The notes beneath the pieces were generated by a model, which saw only the letters and a program-made list of their open reading frames with translations, did no database searches and was not told where the DNA came from. Positions 53,187-64,000 of a DNA stretch of 64,000 nt are shown one piece after another. Source of the DNA: Stratiolaelaps scimitus. Taxonomy: Eukaryota > Arthropoda > Arachnida > Mesostigmata > Laelapidae. The stretch lies in contig JABWDB010000004.1 of assembly GCA_019614645.1 (NCBI GenBank), positions 21,204,001 to 21,268,000 of the forward strand. The letters run 5' to 3'. How positions within the stretch are numbered: the stretch's first letter is position 1; each line of letters opens with the position of its first letter. The position numbers and the translations under genes were made by a program.

Positions 53187-53761
53187 GTAGAGAGATACGC
53201 AGTGGTAGTGGTGGCAAACAAGCACAAGCACGAATTAAGGGTACACGCGCCAACAAATCTGTGTCTGTGTATAGTAGTAATAATAATAATACTAGCGCAA
53301 CATGTGGAAAGTGAGTATATGGGTAGTGTGGCGATCGACCGACCCCAGCTCGGTCGACCCCAGCCAACGGCGGGAGGTAGAATTGTTCTATTCGAATAGC
53401 TGTTGTACGTCGCGATAGTTCTATTAGCCGTAGTTGCAGTGGAGTGATAGTCGTGTCGCGGGGCGCAGGGTTGAAACAGTGGTTTGTTTCGAACGGCCGC
53501 TGTTAACTGTAGTAGCGGCGGCAGTGGCGGTGGTAGTCGTTTCTGTCCCCACAGCCAGAAGACGCAGACACACACACACACACGTGGACACATAGACAGA
53601 CCAACAAATAAAAATACTTTGCAGAACTGCTACTATACGTACATATGTACAAGACGTGCGCTCATAGACGCGGAACGGCAGACACCACGACGGCAACGAC
53701 GGTGCACCCAGAATAGGAGATCGCGTAGACGATTACCACTACTGCTTACAGTTACATGCTG

Positions 53762-53793
<32 letters not shown>

Positions 53794-54130
53794 CATACGC
53801 CGACGCAGGGCCAGGTCAGCAGACGGCGAATGACCGGTGTACGAGACTCTCTCCGCAGTAGTAGGCAAGGCACTTGATGAAATATCGAGTAGTGAACGGT
53901 TGCGCGGCAGCTGCATGAATGGGCGCACGTTTGTACAACCACTTTGCTCGACAACGACAACGGCGGCGGCGGCGGTGGCGGTCTGGCCGATCCACGAATT
54001 CGCCCGCGAGCATATGACACGCTGGCGAAAAGCGGTAACGACAGCGGTGGCTGCGTCAACCGACGACCCGAGACAAATACTGATGGTTAGAAGCAGCGAA
54101 GAAATGAATACTGGCGAGGTTTAGGCGGTT
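51953..54130. other. CpG-rich intron stretch; longest open frame of the window
   Basis: A minus-strand frame of 275 codons (52021..52848) and a plus-strand frame of 158 codons (51912..52388) overlap here. Neither shows a known domain, and the minus frame is biased by a (CAG)n tract read as poly-Ala. This patch is upstream of the ATG/donor at 51952 on the minus strand, so it could be a promoter or 5' UTR. Confidence 0.4.
53142..53185 (+). repeat. (AT)22 microsatellite
   Basis: Pure AT run of about 44 bp; another of about 30 bp lies at 53763-53793. Confidence 0.95.
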
Positions 54131-55762
54131 TTATTTACAGATTCATTTTTTTTGAACTCGTTGAAAAGTAACGCGCGCTCGACAGCTGCTCACAGGTTCG
54201 TTCCACCTGCAGTGTCTAGCTATTTCGAGAAAATTTTTTGTACAGAGATAGAGAGAGACTGGACAGCGAGAATGAATGGCACAGCAGTGTAACACTGCTC
54301 CAGAATAGCTTAGAGATAATTATATACAAAGGAATCGATCGTACGAAAATGTATCCGGGGCGAGTGGAGGAAACCTCACTGGTGTCTGACAGTATTTATA
54401 TGTTGTTGGCAGTTGTTGACAAAAACGCAGGTCACTTGCAGACACCTTGATTTTTATCTTTGTTGCTGCTTTGAGATAGCTGTAGAAATTAATGACTGCG
54501 AGAACGCGACTGAATTTACTAGAAGATTTTTCTACGAGAACGTTGTTGTTCATGGGGTAGAGTAGTGTATTTTTTTAATTATTATTATGTGTCACGTGTA
54601 TGATTATAAGTAAACACATCATTAATGTACGTAACCGCGACTTCGGAAAATCGCAGAAACGGATAACAGATAAGGGGTGTGGATAGATTTTCGTGTTCAG
54701 GTTCGCCATACCGTTTCGTTATCGTAATCACGGTAGCTAAAATTCGATGATGTATACGTTATAATAATAATAATAATAATAATAATATATAATATTGATC
54801 GATATATAATATTCACATATTCTACATCACCCTGTGCAGCAGAGAGAGATTAGCCACGAAATGGACACTAGTTGAACCTCAAAGAGCACACAAGTACAGG
54901 AACTATACCCGATGAATATTAATGATGTCATCCGGACAGAGTATAGGTATCAAGTCAGTCGTCACGTCAAAAGAAACCCAACCGGATATCTGAAATATCA
55001 GATTGCCCTGTAATTGATCACCAATGGCCGAGTGTTTCGTTGTGTCACCACTAATACTGGCTGCCGGCGAAACTTACGTTCGATTTAGTTTTAAGGCTGC
55101 TACGGTTTTACGTGTATGCAGCGGAGCTTTAGACAATGGAGTCTCCGAGGTCAAAGGGCGATCAAGAAAATATGATATGCTTGAGATTTGACGCGGATCG
55201 TAAACAGAATTTGGGTATTTGCGGATAGTTGTCCACAAAGTGCGCTGTGGGAATGCTTCGAAGAGAGTACAATTGCTTAGGACTTGGGTGCTTGGCCACC
55301 GCAGTTGGGCGAATTTTTTCACTCGTCAAATATTCGTCTTGCGGCTTACTAATAGTTTTATGATTCGATCATGTAGAGAAGACTTTCGCTTCGTTTTAGG
55401 ATTCCGTAGAATAATATTGTTTATCGTTATTATTATTATTAACCGACGCATATGGTGTTTATCAAGCGTATAATAGTGTTAGCCGTCTAGGTGCTGTACC
55501 TGTGCAGTCCTCATGCAGATTTGATCCGCAAGTGATATATATATATATATATATGTACACTAGAAAATGTGTAGCCAGTATGGCAGTAAAGAGCGGTTAC
55601 ACACTTCAAATAACCCAGCGACATTACCAGAATGACAGCAATGCGACGAGCCAGCAACCGCATCACTGGCTATGTCCATCACAGGGTGATAACGCTAACT
55701 GTAACTATAGTGGTGGCGGTGGCCATTGTTCGCTCTTACGGAGCAAACCTACCGTCAAGCTA

Positions 55763-55788
55763 GATATATATATATATATATATATATA
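55763..55788 (+). repeat. (AT)13 microsatellite
   Basis: Pure AT run; a 20-bp one lies at 55535-55554, and another at 56993-57016. Confidence 0.9.
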
Positions 55789-58114
55789 GCAGTGAGATAA
55801 ACAGGGAGAGTGATGAAGAGAGACCAATGCAAGAATAGATGTTTGTAGAGTCCTATCGTATGCCACTCAACTGCGGATGCCCTTGGCTCGGAATCAGCAT
55901 AACCAGCACAAACAGAAGAACACCGCATTATTATCATGGCCAGTGGAACGGCCAGCGTTCAGGATATGGCGAGCGGATGCGATCGGATGGACGCCGCGCA
56001 CACGATCGAGATGAATAAATACGTCGTCCATAATTAGAACCTCGTCGATCGAATGCTACTATTAACATTATTAGATATTGTACATCGTCCGATTGCGTGC
56101 GTTCACTATAAAGCGCGAATAAGCGTGAGTGCGTTCATGAAATGGTCGAGAAAAAAAATTCGTCCATCCGTCATTAAACCGAGGTCTGTCTATTCCACGC
56201 TCACAGTGGCATAATCCAGACGTCATCATTGCGTCGTATCAAAAGCACAAACTGCTCAGGATCCCTTCGATGATACGGATTCAACCGTGTGCTCGATCGA
56301 TCGATGCCCGATTATCGACCCCGCTGCTAAATGATATAGTTATCATGCTGTTCTTATAGTTGCATCCCACTCTGTACAGTTGCACCTTGAATGAAATGCA
56401 AGGTGCAACATGTTCGCGTTTGTGAATGAGTGTAGAAAAATAGTGCCCTACAGTGATGATAGTTTTTCGCGAATTATTCCTATTTATTTGGCCGTTATTT
56501 TTCAGTAACACAACAACAAATAAAAAAAGCACAATGATAATATAATAACAATGCAAATAATGAAAGGCCCGTGAGAGAAAGGGATAACGGCTCAGGGGTC
56601 GGCGGCGATACTACGAATTTTCGAGCGATTGAACTGCAAATCGTAAGTGAAGAAATTGTATTTCGGCAATGTGATACACGAGTCTGTGTAGCAGCCAAAT
56701 TCTAATAATAATAATTAGCTAATATTACTTAGATGTGATCGTTTGCAAATACTTGACAGTTCCGACGCTGTCAATGCAAATCACAATTGGCTATCGGAGT
56801 ACAGAGCGCGCTAACAAATTTGTCAATCTCCTGTGCGTTAGCCGAGATATCGTGATATACTGTGCTATTGTAAATAATAGGATGTGACGTGAGACCTTTC
56901 TCATCGTTACTGGTGTCGGCACATTGGTATTCTTTTGTCGTTTTGACATCGTAATGAAAACACCATTCACTAGTCAGTTATATATATAACTGTATATATA
57001 TATATATATATATATACCAAGGGGCAGTTGAGTCCACGCAACCACACGCGATTATGTCAACAGGTTTACAAGAGTCAACTACAAATTCAACCTGTATTGC
57101 TTTGCTAATACGAAACTAAGTTGCAACTTCAAAGCAACGTGTGTACATCCGGGACTGTCAATCATCCACAATTAGCAAACGCTCAAACGAGCTTGTATAC
57201 GCATTTCGACGAGGGGAATAAAAGAGGCGTCGTTTCTTTGACAGTTCCAAAAATGTTCTCTCACTCGCTCCATCGCCTCGCGGTACGAAGCACTTCCGAG
57301 ACTTCAACGAGTTCACACTGATTGACAGACATCGGCTCGCCAAGCGATTTCATCTAAGCGCTTCTGGCCGTTCATTGTCCGTATCCTACATGAGTTGCTG
57401 TCTCGCTATACCCCCGTTCTTCCTAATAGTGATATGTCGCTATCGATAGTAGTGTCGTTAATATTACGTTCCAGACCACTGGAAAAGATCGATCAAAATC
57501 GAGACTGTCTCGAACCGCATTTCTCCTACGTGCACTAGTCATAATCTGTTGGTGTTATGATCGCTGGCGGAGGCCGTCATTGGTCAAATGTTCCCATGGT
57601 ATTCCCATCAAATATCGTCTCGTCATCATCAGCATCATTAACTTCGACGTCACCATCGTGGCCAATAAGTGCCATTAGAGAGATGCATAAATGCAATGGA
57701 TGAGTGCTCCCGATCGGCAGCTGACGCGTGGTGGCCGTCACTGGTTGTCGCCCTTCTCTGTAATGGTCCATCATTGGCAGATCGGCATTCCAGAAGAATA
57801 TGTCGGATCGGAGAGAGATAGAGAGAGAATGGTCACTCACTCATTGATGAGTTACTTCACTCATTGATCATGGCGAGACAACGAAGCAGACAGCGACGAG
57901 AAGCACAGAGCTGATCAGAGGACACCAGCTGCGTGCGGAACTCTGGCATTTGCCGATTCGCGCGCTTCTGACGCGGGACTCTTCGCTGATTGCTTGCTTG
58001 GTCTGTCGGTCATGCATCTATCATAGTTTGGTCGGACACTGACGGCAGCCAATCCACGACCCGCGACACGGCAAGACAAGCAAAGCAATGGCAAATGACC
58101 TGTTATGGCAACGC

Positions 58115-58200
58115 AGAGGTGGCGCAGTAGTCAAATGAGAGCTGAATCACTCGGGCTCTGCTCAGAGGCTGTTACTCATCGGGTGTTCGTGCAAACTCGA
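58115..58200 (+). repeat. tRNA-like relic (A-box type motif)
   Basis: GGTGGCGCAGTAGTC matches the A-box pattern. GGGTGTTCGTGC, about 60 bases later, is a poor B-box. A similar arrangement, TAGCGCAGAGG then CGAGCGGGAG, occurs on the minus strand near 24250-24190. Weak evidence only. Confidence 0.18.
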
Positions 58201-59097
58201 GTCACGCTCTCATCTGCTTGACTCTCTCTCTCGGTCGCACTCGTAACCGCTTTCTCTGTCTGTGGTGAACGGGTGGAATCAGGCGGGCAACTACACTAAT
58301 GGAAACAGCAATGGCAAAGAGAAAACACGGGTTGTGGTGAATAGTCGCCGTGGTCAAAACGATCATTATTTATGCTTTGAACTGAAACTGCTCTGGTGAG
58401 CGCTTTCTGTGACCACTTAAACCCATACTGCTTCAGTCGTGGGATAAGCTCAGCTGACGTCATCCGTGTGTGTGTGGTTACAAGTGTGACTACAGATCAA
58501 TACCACACGATATGTAGATCCTTAGAGCATGTCCTTATATTTCTACTATATAAAGTGCCTCGTTGGTGGCTAGGCCGCTAGCCCCTCTCTCATCAGACAC
58601 TTCTCGGAAGCTTAGCCACATGAGATTACTACGGTGAAACAAGGCGAGAACAGAAATCCCGCACTTCGCTTAGGCCACGGCAGGGACCCTTGTGACTGCT
58701 GAACATAAAGGTGTATATTACTCAGAGAAAGGAACTCGTCACTGGGTGCGATCGTGACCTAATGTTCCTCCTAGCATATCAGCAAGTCGGAAATGTCGAG
58801 TGGATGAGTGAACAACAAGGAACAAAATAGGTAGTCCATTAAAATAGCATAAGACGATACACGCAGGTCGTATAGAGCAAGACGAGTTACGAAATGGCCG
58901 GCAAACCTATGACTCGAAGGGTCTTTTCGGCTTTATTCTGATGGCGACGGACTTACGTGCCTGTAGGGGTTTTTCGACCGGCATAAGCGAGCGAATCGGT
59001 AGAAAACCTAGAACACTGCTGTCTCAGTATTGAAGACGCTCTCTGCTAAATCGGAGCGAGCGTCACGTCCATTGTGCTAACAAGGTTCACAGAGATG

Positions 59098-59165
59098 ACG
59101 GAGGGGCAGCGCCGGACACTTGGAACCATAGGATATTAGGTTCGAATTTCGGAGGGTACATATTA
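59098..59165 (+). repeat. tRNA-like relic with B-box
   Basis: AGGTTCGAATTTC at about 59141-59153 is an exact B-box-type motif, preceded by GGGGCAGCGCCGG at A-box distance. The T-stem pairs poorly, so it is a decayed SINE or tRNA relic, not a functional tRNA. Confidence 0.25.
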
Positions 59166-60267
59166 ATCAATGCGGGATTTACTTGCTTCTCAATAAAGTT
59201 AGTAATTATTATAATAATTACTCTATATTACGCGATAAAGTCTACTCAAGCTTTGTACGGGACGTCAACATGACATACATCCAAATCCGAACCTTCAAAC
59301 AGCCCTGCCATGCCCATTGATCGGCTAGTACAGTTTTTAACGGTAATCTAGAGATGAATAACAAATATGACGCACTCATTCTAATAACCAATAGCACAGG
59401 TTTAATTCAGTGGCACAATCATATGAACAACGCTTCGAGTTCCACAATAAACCGACAAGGGACGAGCGGGTTGTATCGCTTATTATTCATTCAATGGGAT
59501 ATATGTTTTGGGCACACTTGATCACTGGATATGTCAGATGATGTTCCGAGTATTTACGCATTAGCCATCTCGGACCGCGTCTCGATTTCCGAGTTATCCG
59601 ATTTCGTGAGTATCGACGACTCCAGCAACGCCATGAGCAGCCTTTACGGGGCGGCCGGAATCACGTTGAATCCATGGGATCAGCATAGTTACAGCGAATT
59701 CGATACGATCAATTGAAAAATCACGTAGGACAAAGCTGTCTTTTGAGCATAAATAACAAAATATTACCAGAGATGTGGTTTCTGCACCAATACGCCCCTT
59801 ATTCACATTGGTCAATGTAGCTGTGCATCATATAAAAAACACGTTGTCAGTAAAATCTTGAATCGCGCAGCTACTTCGCGAGTCGTAGCAACAGTTGACT
59901 TCTCGGAAGATTGTTCGCGTTGTCGCGAATCTGAATATCTGCTTAAGTCCCTAATTTACTTAGGTCAGCTTTAGGAAGAAAAAAGAAGCCTCACACCTTT
60001 TCAACGTATTTCGTAACTGATCCGACAACGTTTAACTGACGTGTGGGGGGTTCGCACAGATGTCAGACTCAACGGGTTCCGCTCTCGGAGTACTATGCGC
60101 ATTATGCTCAGCGGACACGAACGACAAAGATGTGGGGACGATAACCACCTCACATTCGTTTATACATGTGATCGTTACAGGTGAATTGTGAAAATAAAAA
60201 AGACCAGAATGAATATGAGTACAATATACGACCTCTACTACTATTACTACTACAGAATAGATCTTAC

Positions 60268-60348
60268 CCGGACTAGCGCCCACGCCGGCACAAGGAGATA
60301 GCCCTTGCGAACCGGTCGACCCGCGTTCTCCTTGTCCAATTCACGCAT
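60268..60348 (-). CDS. Dok-family adaptor, coding exon 1 (start codon and first PH-domain strand)
   Basis: This is the first coding exon of a docking-protein (Dok) type adaptor. Such proteins sit at the membrane and connect receptor tyrosine kinases to Ras and Abl signalling. The ATG lies at 60348-60346 with A at -3, and an in-frame TGA two codons upstream (60354-60352) fixes the start. There are 27 codons. Residues 16-20 read GYLLV, the expected first beta strand of a PH domain, followed by PAWALVR. The exon ends exactly at a codon boundary before a good donor, GTAAGA (60267-60262). Joined to 232..459 in phase 0, the protein continues ...ALVR-KCWSRKFCVLY..., which matches the Dok layout: short N-tail, G-x-L strand, basic/aromatic strand, VLY. 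The join is inferred from frame and family pattern, not from a transcript. Confidence 0.8.
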
Positions 60349-61028
60349 CCTTCACGTCGAAGTTGTCTCGGCGGCAGAAAAGCTTGCAACTCAACTAGAG
60401 TTGGGTTGTTTTTTCTCCCTTGACCGCGACGGTTATCCAGTAGCGGCTGTTCGCTGAACTTGTGTCGCGCGTTATCCGTGTAGAGATACTATCCAGAAAG
60501 AGCACACATGCACCGATACACACACACGCACACACACCGCCTGTTCAAGCAGCAGTAGATGTATTATGTTGGTATATGCTGGTGTCGTCCAGTATTATAT
60601 TCGATCACAACGCGCACCAATATCCGGCCTGGCGGGCAGAGATGATCATAAATGATGATCCATCGTACATCTATCATATACTTAGCCAATGAGGGGGAGA
60701 GAGTCTCTCGAAGAGCTCGGCTACCGGCTCTTCTGAGCTCTCAGCACAGATTCTTCTACTCGCCTCTCCGCACCCACTGAGCCGACCAACCGAGACTATT
60801 CCTTGCGTAGCTCGTTTTACCTTAAGCAAGACCCTAGCAGTCAACGAACTGGCGGACAACCACGAATCACAATAGCAGCAGCAACAACGTATATGTCATG
60901 CTGCTTGACAGTTGAACGGCGAGCTGCTTCTGGCCAGCTGTTCTTCGAATCAGCTTCGCGCTCCTTAGCACCGACAAGAATCAGCGCCCCCACGGCGCAC
61001 GATGTTGCCCGCCTTTGCACGAACTTAC
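60349..61028 (-). promoter_or_regulatory. Probable 5' UTR and proximal upstream region of the Dok-like gene
   Basis: This is the sequence immediately upstream of the ATG on the minus strand. The first tens of bases must be 5' UTR. Several AG dinucleotides after short pyrimidine runs (for example about 60375 and 60385-60400) could serve as acceptors for a 5' UTR intron. A CA-rich tract lies at 60510-60538. I see no convincing TATA box. Where transcription starts cannot be read from the sequence. Confidence 0.4.
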
Positions 61029-61128
61029 GCGGAGCTCAGCGCCGACGTAACGCTGGATCAAAACTGGGGTTCCCTCTTCGTTAGCGCACCTTTCTCATTC
61101 ATGCTCCACCCGTGCGCCGTCATCCGTT
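61029..61128 (-). other. Candidate non-coding 5' exon of the Dok-like gene
   Basis: On the minus strand a good donor, GTAAGTTC, begins at 61028. The sequence before it is CpG-rich and not open in any one frame across its length, so it would be untranslated. A pyrimidine run ending CTCACAG near 61129 marks the upstream limit used here, but the true 5' end is unknown. It is in the right place and orientation to splice to an acceptor just before the ATG at 60348. It could also be a chance donor. Confidence 0.2.
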
Positions 61129-62139
61129 CGCTGTGAGAGGAGGAAAGCCCAGCAGCGAAACGCTCAATCTTTATCCAGAGCGGACGGTGGAGCCGTGCAG
61201 TGGAAGGGCCGAGAGAAGTCCGCAGACGTAACGAATAACGCAGAATGGCATCGCCTTCCTCGGGACAATGTCGGCCTCAGACCGGGTCCCAGCTAATTCC
61301 CCGCTCCCGCCGATAATCCCTAGAAATAATTCCTAATTATTGTATGTTTGAATGCATGTTTAGCATTGCCATTCGCCTAATAGCATAGAATACAGCAGGC
61401 GTCGAGCGGCGCTCGAGCAAAGCCGCCAGGCGCAACTACGAAGTCGGGAGGCTGATTGTTCATTCGGTTGCGCGCGCATCTCGTTTTCGAATCGTGGCCG
61501 GGTAGGGGTCGCAGGGACGTTGGCGCTACGCCGAAACCGCTAAGTGCGGCGGTGGCGAAACACGCAATCGGCGATTTGTTTCTAGCGGGAATCGATCTCG
61601 GCGAGAGCGTCACGTCACCGGACGCTCGGCCAACTACGAGAGCAACCCCTTGCGTAATTGCGCAGGCGTTACCGCTCCCGCCGAATGAAAATAACATCTC
61701 GCTAGACCCAGAACCGGCGTAGTGCGCATTCGCCGTGTCGATCTGACTCGGCAAACGATTTGGCGCCGTATTTTGAAAAACAGCGCTGGCCCATATCCGA
61801 AATTGCGCGACGGCCACATCCGTTCGTAAATATACTAGTGTTGAGCTGGTGCTGCTGCTGCTACTGCTGGTGGCGGTGGTGGTGGCGCTTGTGGCTGCTG
61901 CTGTTGGATATTATTATTATTCTTGAGGATAGGATAGACGGAATAGCAGCAGCAGCAGTTTGTTGGCAGCACCGTTGTGTTAACTTCATCGAATCGATAT
62001 AATGTGATAGAGTGAAAAATTCAGTTCCTGGAACACGCCAACGAGTCCAATACGCCGTTTTTCGGCCATTTATTATTATAATCACGATCATTACGTCCAT
62101 CGTGCTGGTGGCATCAGCGAGACCAGGCGGTTATCCTTG

Positions 62140-62329
62140 TACAGCGTAGAGAGAGAGAGCGCGAAACTCGCAGCGAAAACTCCTCGTCTGTGGGTGATCA
62201 ACAAACGAGCAAAGAAAAGAAAACACACCCCACACCAAAATATACACGGGCAGACACCCAGCGAGACACGGCTGTCCAAGTTGCAGCGGTTGTTTCCGTG
62301 TGCGTGTGAGAGAGAGCAAACTCGAAAAG
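62140..62329 (+). other. Candidate plus-strand non-coding first exon
   Basis: A near-perfect donor (AAAAG then GTGAGT, GT at 62330-62331) ends a purine-rich stretch with GAGAGA runs and A-rich patches. This looks like an arthropod 5' UTR: no long ATG frame, many short AG/CA runs. It lies about 2 kb from the Dok-like start codon on the opposite strand, so it would suggest divergent transcription. The 5' boundary is arbitrary. Confidence 0.22.
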
Positions 62330-63067
62330 GTGAGTTAGGTCGTTGACAGCCTGCGAGACCTGACTAGGTCGTGTTGCCTAGGTTGCCCGTCGACGCGTCG
62401 TGCATTGCGAAGAAGCGAACAGAGCCACTTGACTGTATTGATTTTCCGCTGCCGATACGGCCGATGTGAGATTTGTTGGAAAATGTTACACCGAGTCCCT
62501 CACACACTCTCCGTGTTTGAATGAATGACACCACTGAGAATGTCCTCAGCTGGCGGGGCGGGAGTGTCGCGGACGTCCGCGGGGGCAAGAAAGAGACTTC
62601 AGCGACGGTTTCTTCGACCGGTGCTCGCTGTGGGCAGCAGCCACTGTCGCCGCGGCTGCTGGTGCCGTTGTAGCTGGTCAACAACGGCACCACGATCCGG
62701 CCTGATATAATCCCGGCGATGTATTGAGCAACAGTGTTGGCGTTTGCATGTGCGTGTATAGTGTGCATTGTCTAGCTATGCTAAACGAATAACAGCAACA
62801 GCAGAAGCCGCCGTCGCAGTATAACCTTCGAATGAGCAACATGAGCGAATCTTGCCTCGGCTGGCTGCTACCGGCCGAGTAACACGAAGGGCGAAACAGC
62901 TGAAGTAAAGTGGACCGCACTGGCTGAATGTTGGCCAATTCTGGTCAACGGCAAATATCTGTTAATTCTAATAGACAGCGGTCTACGGCAGTCCTACCCA
63001 TTGACTTTGGTTAGGGCGGCGGACAAACTTCGTAGCTTATTTTGATACATAGTCTGTGCGAGTTTTT

Positions 63068-63129
63068 GTGTGTGTTTGTGTGCGTGTGTGTGTGTGCGTT
63101 TAACTTTGTGTATTTGTGTGTGTGTGTGT
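63068..63129 (+). repeat. Interrupted (TG)n tract
   Basis: TG runs broken by TTTG, GC and AACTTT. Confidence 0.85.
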
Positions 63130-64000
63130 CGCGTGGGGCTCGCTGTTTAGAGGGGAAAAAAAAACATCTCTTCGAGAGATAAGGAACAGGTTGTCCGAGC
63201 TCTGGATCGACAAGCGACATTGCCATCCTGCTGGTGAGACGGTTACGGAAGTCAGCCTTCTTAGTTGTTGCTCCTGGTGGTTTAACGGTTCAGCATCGGT
63301 GTCTTTTTTTTACTGTGTGTCTATGTGCATTATGGTTATTGCTGGCTGGTGTTTCAGCCTATTCCCACATACAAGTGAGCGGATCTGCTGCCTTCAGCGA
63401 TGACACGAAAAATGTTGTCACCTAATCACTCCCGTCACCTCCCAGCGCAAACGACGAACAGATTGACCGATCTAGATGAAACAATTGTGAACGTGATAAC
63501 GTCACGTTGGGAACAAGCCCCTACCAGTGGGATGTACCGTCAAAAGCATACGTGATATTGGGCAGAACTATGCATCATCACCCATTTATAAATGCACGCA
63601 TGAAAATGTCGTGTGAAACGATATTATTCGCCGTAACGTATAGCTCGATATCGACATCCTTTTTAAACCTTACTACGAAGGAAGATTACTACCGAAACAA
63701 CCGCCAGCTCTCACCCTTTACTTTATTGCACCTGTGCCCAAGATAGGCAGAAAAAACACGATCTATTCGCCTGCCCGCCGTCTAATATAGGTTATTTTAT
63801 TAGATGTTATGAGCTGCTGCAAAACGACGGCCATGAGCCTTCGGTCAACCGATACAACACCTGTAGCATTTAATAATTAATTTGACGACATAATCAATGA
63901 GCCAATTGTGCAGCGTGTTTTGAAAATACGTTGTTGTCAGCAGCATAGTCTTTGATGCGCAGTAAACGCTGTCTACCTAGCTTTGTATTAGTTCGTCAAC

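Larger units (their letters stand above)
460..60267 (-). other. Giant intron 1 of the Dok-like gene (about 59.8 kb)
   Basis: The intron is bounded by the GTAAGA donor at 60267 and the TTGCAG acceptor at 460 on the minus strand, with phase 0 on both sides. It fills about 93% of the window and holds all the repeats and candidate elements listed between these coordinates. I found no canonical minus-strand zero-length exon (CAG directly followed by GTAAGT) inside it. The length rests on the two coding exons belonging to one gene; the continuous PH-domain reading supports this. A small exon inside the intron cannot be excluded. Confidence 0.72.
57017..60267. other. Donor-proximal part of the giant intron
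   Basis: Apart from the tRNA-like relics listed, I see nothing recognisable between the last AT array and exon 1. Confidence 0.55.
61129..64000. other. Upstream flank of the Dok-like gene
   Basis: CpG-rich up to about 61.85 kb, with frames open on both strands (146 codons on the minus strand at 61377..61817, no recognised domain). Then CTG/GGT units, the candidate plus-strand exon, and a plus-strand frame at about 63234-63425 with a hydrophobic, signal-peptide-like segment but no in-frame ATG before it. Confidence 0.45.

Noticed and set aside
53124..53399. Many frames with Ile-Tyr runs here and at other AT arrays
   Set aside because: Direct translation of (AT)n repeats.
61377..61817. 146-codon minus-strand frame upstream of the Dok-like gene
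   Set aside because: No family recognised and a plus-strand frame is open over the same bases; treated as CpG-rich flank.

Overview
The window looks like a piece of an animal nuclear genome, most likely an arthropod (a chelicerate or mite is possible, but that is a guess). The reasons are split coding exons with GT-AG splice sites, dense microsatellites ((AT)n, (CAG)n, (TAA)n, (GT)n, (CT)n), tRNA-derived SINE-like repeats and TIR elements of Tc1/mariner style. Nothing looks like an operon.

The main result is one minus-strand gene whose two visible coding exons lie at opposite ends of the window. Exon 1 (60268..60348) carries the start codon and 27 codons ending in the first strand of a PH domain. 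Exon 2 (232..459) carries the next 76 codons. Both sides of the junction are phase 0, and the joined 103 residues read as the N-terminal PH domain of a Dok-family (docking protein) adaptor. The two exons are separated by one inferred intron of about 59.8 kb (460..60267), so almost everything else in the window is intronic DNA of this gene. The rest of the PH domain and any PTB domain lie beyond position 1, in minus-strand direction.

Inside the intron: 460-20600 is mostly non-coding with microsatellites, a perfect 34-bp palindrome and a tRNA-derived SINE (about 17.6-17.8 kb). At 21.1-21.4 kb there is a MITE-like element with terminal inverted repeats. At 31.7-32.1 kb there is a degraded open frame resembling non-LTR retrotransposon ORF1. 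More SINE pieces lie at 33.7, 37.2-37.6 and 49.7 kb. CpG-rich patches (about 12.6-13.6, 28.8-30.6, 39.9-40.8 and 51.8-54.1 kb) contain long chance-like ORFs on both strands. One of them has a strong-looking ATG plus splice donor (51906..51952), a candidate alternative promoter or nested gene start.

From 60349 to 64000 lies the 5' flank of the Dok-like gene. It is CpG-rich, with a candidate minus-strand non-coding exon (donor at 61028) and a candidate plus-strand first exon (donor at 62330), so a divergent promoter is possible. I recognised no other protein family with confidence, no canonical tRNA or rRNA gene, and no CRISPR array.
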